27,405 nt of DNA from positions 1 to 27,405 of the IMG/VR virus record IMGVR_UViG_3300042534_000383; one strand, given 5' to 3'. This DNA is from a virus. A program made the position numbers and the translations under genes. Shown piece after piece: positions 6,913 through 12,693 of the stretch (its first letter is position 1; each line of letters starts with the position of its first letter). A model generated the notes under the pieces. The model searched no databases. It was not told the origin of the DNA and saw nothing but the letters and a program-made list of their open reading frames with translations.

Positions 6913-8181
6913 ATGAGTAAGAAACCAAAGCTTTTGTGGGTTGGTGACATTGTTGCCATGACCGGCTTTGCTCGGGTCACACATAACGTCATCGAACGTC
7001 TGAAGGATCAGTACGAGATTGTGGTCTTGGGTTGTAACTGGTATGGGGACCCAGATCCCATGCAGGAACAATTCAAGATGTACCCCGCATCTAACCGGTT
7101 CCAGCAGGCGCCTTTCGGTGAGGAACGCATCCGTGAGATCGTTGAACGTGAACGGCCGGATGTGGTCTTCACAATCAATGACTGCTGGATTATCAACGCC
7201 CAGTACGCACAGATTGCTGATCTCCACAAGAGTTTGGGCTTCAAGTTTGTAGGGTATATGCCCATGGACTCCTACGGTTGGATCGGATCCCTTGCTGATA
7301 CCGCCAACAACTGGGACGCAGTGGTTTCCTATACGGAATTTGGTGCACACGAATTCATTAAAGGTGGAATCCAGAAGGCCATCCATGTTATTCCTCATGG
7401 TGTGACGGCTGGTCAATTCAAGCCTGATGACAAGATTGAAGCACGTAAGAAGCTGGGTCTGAAGGAGGATTCCTTTATCGTCTTCAATGGAAACCGCAAC
7501 CAGTTCCGCAAACGGATCGACATCACCATCGATGCCTTTGCTGAGTTTGCCAAGGACAAACCGGAAGCTCAGCTGTACCTACATATGGGTACTAAGGACC
7601 AGGGCTGGGATGTGATGGCAGTCTTCGCACGTGAGATGCAGAAGCGTGGCCTCGATCCCAACGGACGCATCATTATGACCTCTCCCACCGCTGGGCCGCC
7701 GTCCGTACCTGTTGAGATGCTCGAGACTATTTACCAAGCAGTCGATGTGGGCGTCAACACCTGCAAAGGTGAAGGCTGGGGACTGGTCAACTTTGAGCAC
7801 GCAGCCTGCCGTGTGGCACAGGTTGTGCCCGATCACACCTCTTGCAAGGAGATCTTTGAGGGGTATGGACGTCTGATTCGTTGTGACCACGTCGATGTGG
7901 ATACCAACTTTGCACGGGAAATGCCCTGCCCCTCGGCCCAGCACCTGGCTGAGATCCTCAACGAACTTTACGAAGATCGGGACAAGCTGGATGCCGTTGC
8001 TGAACTGTGCTACATCCGCGCAACGGACGAGCAGTTCAACTGGAATACGGTCGCAGCCCAATTCGATGGGGTGTTCCAGGAGGTGCTGAATCCACCGAAG
8101 CCGGAAGTAAGCCTGGAGCCAAAGGGTAAGAAAGGTAAAAAGAAAGGGAAGGTTAAGGACCAGGAGCTTGCTGCCGTCTAA
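6913..8181 (+). CDS. GT-B glycosyltransferase, GT4-like
   Basis: A 422-aa glycosyltransferase. N-terminal KPKLLWVGDIVAMTGFARVTHNVIERL has the Rossmann strand and glycine-containing loop of GT-B enzymes. HVIPHGVT..QF introduces the second Rossmann domain. KGEGWGLVNFEHAACRVAQVVP contains the E-x7-E motif that binds the sugar nucleotide in GT4 retaining enzymes. The tail is lysine rich (KGKKGKKKGKVK). I prefer the ATG at 6913 (MSKKPKLLW) over an in-frame TTG at 6880, because 6880 lies within speD and before the -10. A strong terminator follows. With Gmd and the GT-A enzyme at the left edge it suggests the phage makes and attaches a glycan; the acceptor is unknown. A role in host-surface or virion glycosylation is inference. 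Confidence 0.85.
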   Translation: MSKKPKLLWVGDIVAMTGFARVTHNVIERLKDQYEIVVLGCNWYGDPDPMQEQFKMYPASNRFQQAPFGEERIREIVERERPDVVFTINDCWIINAQYAQIADLHKSLGFKFVGYMPMDSYGWIGSLADTANNWDAVVSYTEFGAHEFIKGGIQKAIHVIPHGVTAGQFKPDDKIEARKKLGLKEDSFIVFNGNRNQFRKRIDITIDAFAEFAKDKPEAQLYLHMGTKDQGWDVMAVFAREMQKRGLDPNGRIIMTSPTAGPPSVPVEMLETIYQAVDVGVNTCKGEGWGLVNFEHAACRVAQVVPDHTSCKEIFEGYGRLIRCDHVDVDTNFAREMPCPSAQHLAEILNELYEDRDKLDAVAELCYIRATDEQFNWNTVAAQFDGVFQEVLNPPKPEVSLEPKGKKGKKKGKVKDQELAAV

Positions 8182-8213
8182 GATCTGACCGGACGATCCG
8201 CATGGGTGGATGA

Positions 8214-8242
8214 AGCCTCTCGTTGGCGCGAGGGGCTTTTTT
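8214..8242 (+). terminator. Rho-independent terminator after the GT4 gene
   Basis: AGCCTCTCG (8214-8222), a 6-base loop, and CGAGGGGCT (8229-8237) form a 9-bp stem with one G-U pair, followed by six T residues (8237-8242). It lies 33 bp after the stop and closes the plus-strand replication/auxiliary block. Confidence 0.9.
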
Positions 8243-8442
8243 ATGGGGAGGCAGTCTCATTGTGAGACCAAAAGCGTGAGTTTTAGAGTGGGACTTTAGA
8301 GGCATTCCAATCCTTACGTGACGTAAATAACAAGAGGAAGTAACGTGTCATAGTCCGTTTTAATGACAAGATGCTACGGATTGTTATTTAGCTCATAGAA
8401 AGATAGATAGTATTGTAAAGTCCGTAAAGTCGCCCTCCACTC
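8243..8442. promoter_or_regulatory. Non-coding segment rich in inverted and direct repeats
   Basis: No convincing gene lies in these 200 bp, which is long for this compact genome. The segment contains GTCTCA-TTG-TGAGAC (8254-8268), the perfect odd palindrome TTACGTGACGTAA (8314-8326), a tandem TAAAGTCCG/TAAAGTCGC (8416-8433) and GGACTTTA (8291-8298), which is the reverse complement of TAAAGTCC at 8416. AGTCCG occurs at 8352 and 8419. TATTGT (8411-8416) could be a -10 for the following gene. An operator region, a structured leader or a replication origin would all fit; nothing decides between them. Confidence 0.45.
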
Positions 8443-8805
8443 ATGGCTCGTCAGTACAGACCCATGCCACCCCTCTGGTACGTGAAGCAACGGTTGAGAC
8501 TGACCGACAGGTACCCCAGTGGCTTGGAGTGGGCAGAAACCAACCGCCGTCACAGAGACGGAGAAATGGCTGGGTACCTGGAGCACCACGGCAGGTACTA
8601 CGTGGTTTCTTTGGACAACGAAAAATTGCACGCACACCGCATCGTGTACTACTTACGAACTGGTGAGGATCCGGGGAATGCAGACGTGAAGCGTCCCGAA
8701 GATTGCCCCAGGCATGAGCTGCCAGCCGAGCTGTGGCTTGAGTCGCGGAAGGAGAAGCCGCAACGCACCCGCCGTAACCGTCGTCAAACCACTGTTCTGA
8801 ACTGA
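8443..8805 (+). CDS. HNH-endonuclease-derived protein without the HNH core, 120 aa
   Basis: The middle (GYLEHHGRYYVVSLDNEKLHAHRIVYYLRTGEDPG) matches the region that precedes the catalytic core in many phage HNH endonucleases, where a short beta hairpin is followed by AHRLxWxLxTGxxP. Those enzymes continue with DHxNGxxxDNR. Here the sequence goes on as NADVKRPEDCPRHELP and ends in a basic tail (KEKPQRTRRNRRQT), so the metal-binding His/Asn/His core is absent. It is probably a DNA-binding remnant or a domesticated protein and not an active nuclease. The next gene, also HNH-related, starts two bases after its stop. No Shine-Dalgarno is visible before the ATG. The homology assignment rests on motif memory only. 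Confidence 0.6.
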   Translation: MARQYRPMPPLWYVKQRLRLTDRYPSGLEWAETNRRHRDGEMAGYLEHHGRYYVVSLDNEKLHAHRIVYYLRTGEDPGNADVKRPEDCPRHELPAELWLESRKEKPQRTRRNRRQTTVLN

Positions 8806-8806
8806 G

Positions 8807-9490
8807 ATGGCAAGCTTCATCAAGAAACTCGAATCCACTCTGGGACTCGCAAGATTTAGGCACGTCAACGCCATCGAGTCCCTGGAGGAAGAACGGCTTA
8901 ATGAGCTGGGGTACTACACAGGGTTTGCTTGTCCTCACGGCCATCTCATCCGAGACTCATCTGAGCATTGGTGCTACGAGTGCGCCAAGAAGATCCTCAG
9001 TAACGTCTGCGGGTTTGATGTGAACTACTTGCAGTCCGACTACCGCATTAAGTACGCCAAGGTCTGGAGCCAAGTCAACGTCACCTTCCCTGACGAGTGC
9101 TGGGAGATCAACGGACCCTCTGGCACCACACCCAGGCGTGTGTGTCTTCCGTCCTACCGATCCTTCTATAGCAAACAAAAGTCCGAAAACGTCAATATCC
9201 ATAAGGCCATCTACCAATGCGCCTGGGGAGATGTGGGATCCCTTCTGGTCACACGCCTGTGCGGAAACAAACGATGCGGCAACCCACTGCACCTGGTTTC
9301 AAGCTTCAACCGCAACTTCCCACCTCAAACAATTGCCCCTTGTGTTACGGAATTTGAAGCCAAGAAGTTAATGATGTTCAACCAGGGGGAGCACAACGGG
9401 TTGGATGTGACCAAAGTGATTCTCAAAGATCACAAAAACCCTATTGCTAACCCGGAATATGTTAAGAATCGCCCCGAGTACAATGAATAA
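8807..9490 (+). CDS. HNH_3-like zinc-binding protein with probable loss of the catalytic His
   Basis: A 227-aa protein with two probable zinc sites. FACPHGHLIRDS..HWCYECAKK (about residues 41-64) gives a C/H/C/C finger. NIHKAIYQCAWGD...VTRLCGNKRCGNPLHLVSS (about 132-165) follows the HNH_3 pattern, where a histidine of the HxCxNxxCxNPxHL motif normally serves as general base. That first position reads VTRLCGN, so the histidine is replaced by Arg, while the CxxxxC and NPxHL parts remain. A structural DNA-binding role seems likelier than cutting. The gene is two bases downstream of another HNH-derived gene, as if the pair came from a homing endonuclease and diverged. Family placement is moderate; loss of activity is inference. 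Confidence 0.65.
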   Translation: MASFIKKLESTLGLARFRHVNAIESLEEERLNELGYYTGFACPHGHLIRDSSEHWCYECAKKILSNVCGFDVNYLQSDYRIKYAKVWSQVNVTFPDECWEINGPSGTTPRRVCLPSYRSFYSKQKSENVNIHKAIYQCAWGDVGSLLVTRLCGNKRCGNPLHLVSSFNRNFPPQTIAPCVTEFEAKKLMMFNQGEHNGLDVTKVILKDHKNPIANPEYVKNRPEYNE

Positions 9491-9510
9491 ATAAGGATTG
9501 TTGGGCAGAA

Positions 9511-10428
9511 GTGTCACGGGTATCCAATCAAACTAATCAACGTCAACGCTCAAAAGAAAACCCGCTAAACCTTGGTACGTTTGGCGAACTTTCTCTGCGT
9601 TATTTGACGGGAACACTTGGTCCTTTGAACCAGGTGGGTCTGAATGGTTACGGTGGTGGCACCTATAACCACTGGTTTCGAATTAATATTTCTCAACCTG
9701 CCTGGATCATTGTTGCCAAAGGTGGTCCAAGGCCTAATTACATCCAAACTTCTGTCTATGACTTGAATGTTAATCCAATTAATGGATTGCCAATCTTTGA
9801 TGCTGATTCAATTCGCCAAGGGTTAAACAACCTTGGCTCTGTATACATCCCGTATCTTGATACGGTGATGAGTCAGCAGTCAGATCTATACAACACATAC
9901 GACCGTATTCGCCTGGATCGTGGCGACGACCGTTATTACCCGTTGCCCCAGGGGAGTTATCTCCTCTGTGTATCTTCTACACGCAACGAAAGAATTGATT
10001 ATTCCGTTGGTCTCGTCGTTGAATTTGCTCAAAGCGAACTATTTCTAGCACTGGAAGACTTCAGTCTTTTCCTCCAGGAAACAACTGTTGATTCGGTTAC
10101 AACAGTTACTATTGATTCACCAGTAACTGTCAATACAATTATTTCAGCAGACCCTGAAAAACCAAACGGTTTCACCGATAATCTATGTGAGATTATTTCT
10201 GGTGTTGTCGTGACTGTTTTAGATGGATCAGAATGGTTAATTGGCCAAGCAACTGGCAGTGGTGGTGACGTTCTTAATGATCGTTTTCTTCTCGAGTTCG
10301 GAACTGAATCATTTCTTGATACCATTCACGATCACACACTGTCAGAATGGAGAGATGCCTGGAACGCACAACATCACCCTGATGACAAGTTCCCGGATCT
10401 CTTTATCCCTCTGACAAACAGACCATGA
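9511..10428 (+). CDS. Hypothetical protein, possibly virion/surface associated, 305 aa
   Basis: The first 180 residues contain a beta-rich segment that looks like a pre-peptidase C-terminal (PPC)-type sandwich: NHWFRINISQPAWIIVAKG, then strands around YLLCVSSTRNERIDYSVGL. The second half is rich in Thr/Val/Ser (VTTVTIDSPVTVNTIIS) and acidic residues. The start is GTG at 9511, with AAGGA 13 bases upstream; no in-frame ATG precedes the conserved part. Its stop overlaps the start of a 37-aa ORF (ATGA). Base composition here is more AT rich than in the replication genes by eye. I have no firm family. A structural or adhesion role is inferred from beta-rich composition only. Confidence 0.6.
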   Translation: MSRVSNQTNQRQRSKENPLNLGTFGELSLRYLTGTLGPLNQVGLNGYGGGTYNHWFRINISQPAWIIVAKGGPRPNYIQTSVYDLNVNPINGLPIFDADSIRQGLNNLGSVYIPYLDTVMSQQSDLYNTYDRIRLDRGDDRYYPLPQGSYLLCVSSTRNERIDYSVGLVVEFAQSELFLALEDFSLFLQETTVDSVTTVTIDSPVTVNTIISADPEKPNGFTDNLCEIISGVVVTVLDGSEWLIGQATGSGGDVLNDRFLLEFGTESFLDTIHDHTLSEWRDAWNAQHHPDDKFPDLFIPLTNRP

Positions 10429-10538
10429 TTACACGTCTTTTGTCTGTATTTAAACAGAAAAATTCACCTGAGATGGCTTGGAAGCGTTATTGTGAAAAGA
10501 ATCCAAGCGCTCCATGTTGCCGTATTTATGATGTCTGA
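10425..10538 (+). CDS. Tiny basic hypothetical protein, 37 aa
   Basis: MITRLLSVFKQKNSPEMAWKRYCEKNP...CCRIYDV. Its ATG overlaps the stop of the 305-aa gene (ATGA), so it is placed for coupled translation. It is basic, with three cysteines near the C-terminus (C23, C31, C32) and an N-terminal amphipathic helix. Its last bases overlap the next ORF. No family recognised; the chain of overlaps is the main support. Confidence 0.5.
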   Translation: MITRLLSVFKQKNSPEMAWKRYCEKNPSAPCCRIYDV

Positions 10539-10659
10539 AGACGAACAAAAAGTAAACAAAGAGGAAACTCAATACCGCAGTCTAAATATTACGGATGCAA
10601 CCGAAAAAGATTGGGAAGATTTCTTTGCCGTACAAGAAGAAAATATATTCGACCGTTAG
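10531..10659 (+). CDS. Tiny acidic hypothetical protein, 42 aa
   Basis: MSEDEQKVNKEETQYRSLNITD...NIFDR. Strongly acidic with no membrane segment. The start overlaps the stop of the previous ORF by 8 bp; an ATG one codon earlier (10528) is equally possible. No family recognised. The DWEDFFAVQEE segment resembles an amphipathic helix of a small adaptor, but nothing specific can be said. Confidence 0.5.
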   Translation: MSEDEQKVNKEETQYRSLNITDATEKDWEDFFAVQEENIFDR

Positions 10660-10683
10660 AATGTAAGAAACAGGAGATATCCT

Positions 10684-10848
10684 ATGGACCACATCAACAC
10701 GTACATTGAGTTAGCACTGGCTATCCATGCCGTTGCTTCCATTATCACTGCAATGACCCCGACCCCTGCCGATGACAAGATCGTTGGTAAAATCTACAAG
10801 CTGATTGAGACCCTGGCTTTAGTGGTCGGTAAAGCTAAACAACGCTGA
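10684..10848 (+). CDS. Small hydrophobic protein, holin-like, 54 aa
   Basis: MDHINTYIELALAIHAVASIITAMTPTPADD, then a helix KIVGKIYKLIETLALVVGKAKQR. A good ribosome site (CAGGAGAT) lies 5 bases before the ATG. The hydrophobic N-terminal helix, a TPTPxDD turn and an amphipathic basic second helix are a layout often seen in small phage proteins near lysis genes. A holin or holin-like role is plausible because the two-domain endolysin gene lies just beyond on the opposite strand. No sequence feature proves it, and many such proteins have no known function. Its TGA stop abuts the TGA of the convergent gene exactly. Confidence 0.6.
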   Translation: MDHINTYIELALAIHAVASIITAMTPTPADDKIVGKIYKLIETLALVVGKAKQR

Positions 10849-11010
10849 TCAATCAGGTAAAGCCTGGAACCAAAAGCAGGTTCCTCCTTGGCTTTCAACC
10901 CAATCACGAGTGGCAAGTGCGTTGTTCTTTTCAAGAGTGACGCACTTTCTTTCTTTGCCTAATTCCCAGCAGATATTGACGCGTATACGCGGATCTTTCT
11001 TGCACTTCAT
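10849..11010 (-). CDS. Small conserved-looking protein after the endolysin, 53 aa
   Basis: MKCKKDPRIRVNICWELGKERKCVTLEKNN... ending GTCFWFQALPD. I place the start at the ATG at 11010, one base after the endolysin stop. A longer in-frame version from 11082 would overlap endolysin coding by 71 bp and is unlikely. The fold looks alpha/beta: a strand around IRVNICWEL, then ATRDWVESQGG as a helix, then a strand. The stop abuts that of the convergent holin-like gene. I do not recognise a named family. It is probably co-transcribed with the endolysin and tail genes. Confidence 0.55.
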   Translation of the reverse strand: MKCKKDPRIRVNICWELGKERKCVTLEKNNALATRDWVESQGGTCFWFQALPD

Positions 11011-11011
11011 C

Positions 11012-12013
11012 TCAGTAGTCCCAGCGGACGCGAGGTTTTCCTTCCCTGATACCAAGATGGACAAAACCTTTTGGTGCGCCATAGCCTACTGAGTAAGGCC
11101 AGTTTTTATCGCACCAGACTTGCACTTTATAGACGTCGACTCCTTCTATGTAAAAGTCAACAGCTCCTTTAGATGGTGCATTGTAAGTATGTTCACTATT
11201 CTTGGCACCACCAACTTGCGTATTGATGGGTTCAGGACGAGAAGCGCTGGTAATAATTAACGGCTTGTTTCCAAATGCACTACGTACTTTTTCCAGGAAC
11301 TGACAGAGTTCTAATGCTGTGTTGCATTGATATTGCTTGGTGAACCGACGTGCTTCTTGATTAAGAGTCAGTTCTCCATATGTAATATTGGGCGTAATTT
11401 TATAGGTGAATGGGCTCCAAGGATTAAATTTAGGTTTCTCTGCACCACCAGGAGTTCCAGTCATGCGATCCATGATCTGGATTAATTTTGTACTGTATTC
11501 AGTATCAGTAGCGTAACCTTCTTCTTTTAATAGACGTGCACATTCATTTCGACTAGTGGCACGATTAACGCCTTTGTATCCTTTGTAGTCTTTGTACCAG
11601 CGTGTTACTAGGTAATCAACGCAGTCATACAACGTATCAAAAGCTTTGAACCAATCTTTGATGGTAACTTTCTGACCGCCGTAAACTTCCTGGGTCGAGA
11701 CGTAGCAACCTTCCCCATCTTTTGATTTGATGCCAAAGTAGTTATGGGTACAAGAAAGATGTTTGCCTTGTGCACTCTCTAAGTACCACTGTGCAGCAAC
11801 ACATTCTGGGAATTTGGCTCCGGCTTTTTTAGCAGCTGCAAGAACACCTTCCCACGTATTGGAAAATTCCAACTCTGGCTTTGGGTTATTACGGTACTTG
11901 ACCGCAAATTCCTCAAGTACAGAAGCCGAAATTTTTGTTTGCAACCACTCAAGGGCATCTCGCTGATGCGGAAGATTTTTAAAATGTTCAGCCGCATCAA
12001 CAAGTTTGATCAT
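11012..12013 (-). CDS. Two-domain endolysin: glucosaminidase-like plus M15 peptidase
   Basis: A 333-aa peptidoglycan hydrolase. Residues about 55-185 carry a FlgJ/LytG-type glucosaminidase signature: AAQWYLESAQGKHLSCTHNYFGIK, with E79 as likely acid, and YATDTEYSTKLIQIMDR near the domain end. Residues about 235-333 match M15 peptidases of the VanY/L-Ala-D-Glu class: SEHTYNAPSKGAVDFY supplies H275 and D286, and GFVHLGIRE supplies H319 of the zinc site. The two activities would cut glycan and stem peptide together. There is no signal peptide, so it would need a holin or act from the virion. It follows the tail-fibre-assembly-like gene by 5 bp and precedes a 53-aa gene. Domain calls are well supported. 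Whether it is the main endolysin is uncertain, because a separate lysozyme is encoded near 22.5 kb. Confidence 0.85.
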   Translation of the reverse strand: MIKLVDAAEHFKNLPHQRDALEWLQTKISASVLEEFAVKYRNNPKPELEFSNTWEGVLAAAKKAGAKFPECVAAQWYLESAQGKHLSCTHNYFGIKSKDGEGCYVSTQEVYGGQKVTIKDWFKAFDTLYDCVDYLVTRWYKDYKGYKGVNRATSRNECARLLKEEGYATDTEYSTKLIQIMDRMTGTPGGAEKPKFNPWSPFTYKITPNITYGELTLNQEARRFTKQYQCNTALELCQFLEKVRSAFGNKPLIITSASRPEPINTQVGGAKNSEHTYNAPSKGAVDFYIEGVDVYKVQVWCDKNWPYSVGYGAPKGFVHLGIREGKPRVRWDY

Positions 12014-12018
12014 TGTTC

Positions 12019-12627
12019 TTAGACCGTTTGATCAGTTGTTTCTACTTTTTCTACCCAAGAAAGGGTGTCTTCATCCCAGGTGTACTGAAGTCCGTCAATT
12101 GGGTAAAGTACAGGTGCCGACCATTTACCTGTATCAAGACTTTGAGTCCAGCTTGGGTATGGAGCAGTAATGTCGGTTTCCACCGGCCAAATGTTGTAGT
12201 CAGATCCAGTAATATACCCAGCTAATTCGTCTGTAGTAGTTGTTGCTTGAATAGTAGCAACTTTAGTTCCACAAGAAGTACGGATTAGTTCACGCCAGGC
12301 TTTTGTATTTGGTGGACACACCGTACCGTTATCTGATTCACGAACGATTAACCAGTCGGTTGGAAGTAAAAGTTTATTTGCCGTATCTTTGGTTTGACCA
12401 TCCCAAAGCGTCACAAGATCTGTATGGTCTTTGGGGATTAAGTTCCCATCTTGATCGTATCCCCAGTAGAAACGCTGATCCCAAGTCGGGGGATCCGGGA
12501 CTTCAGTAATACCAATTGCTTCTTTCTCTTCCAGTGTGCTTAATCGAAGCCAATTAGCAGGGTAGTTAATACCATTATGACTAAACGGCCGATCAGGGGA
12601 TAAGGGCTTACCGTCCAGGATAAACAT
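12019..12627 (-). CDS. Tail-fibre-associated/assembly-like protein, 202 aa
   Basis: MFILDGKPLSPDRPFSHNGINYPANWLRLST begins like cyanophage proteins encoded beside tail fibres. The middle holds TLWDGQTKDTANKLLLPTDWLIVRESDNGT and TKAWRELIRTSC, which recalls the helical (LLxxTDWxxxRxxE... xYRxxxR) C-terminus of tail-fibre-assembly proteins. Trp and Pro are frequent and there is no membrane segment. It sits directly downstream of the fibre genes and upstream of the endolysin, in one orientation. A Shine-Dalgarno (GGAG) lies about 10 bases before the start. A chaperone or fibre-tip role is likely. The family name is uncertain, so no gene symbol is given. Confidence 0.62.
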   Translation of the reverse strand: MFILDGKPLSPDRPFSHNGINYPANWLRLSTLEEKEAIGITEVPDPPTWDQRFYWGYDQDGNLIPKDHTDLVTLWDGQTKDTANKLLLPTDWLIVRESDNGTVCPPNTKAWRELIRTSCGTKVATIQATTTTDELAGYITGSDYNIWPVETDITAPYPSWTQSLDTGKWSAPVLYPIDGLQYTWDEDTLSWVEKVETTDQTV

Positions 12628-12646
12628 GTCTTTTACTCCAATCCTT

Positions 12647-12657
12647 TTATTTTAACG
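12647..12657 (-). promoter_or_regulatory. AT-rich CGTTAAAATAA element upstream of the tail-fibre-assembly-like gene
   Basis: On the minus strand CGTTAAAATAA ends 19 bases before the ATG at 12627. The same 11-mer lies upstream of the 246-aa fibre gene. It contains TAAAAT, a one-mismatch -10. No good -35 is seen, so it may be a phage-type late promoter or simply an AT-rich leader. Confidence 0.35.
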
Positions 12658-12693
12658 CAGTCTATTGACAACCCCAGAAGTCGCGTTCACTAC

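Noticed and set aside
6910-7416. 168-codon open frame on the minus strand
   Set aside because: It lies wholly opposite the well-supported GT4 gene and has no family motif; it is a shadow of the plus-strand codon usage.
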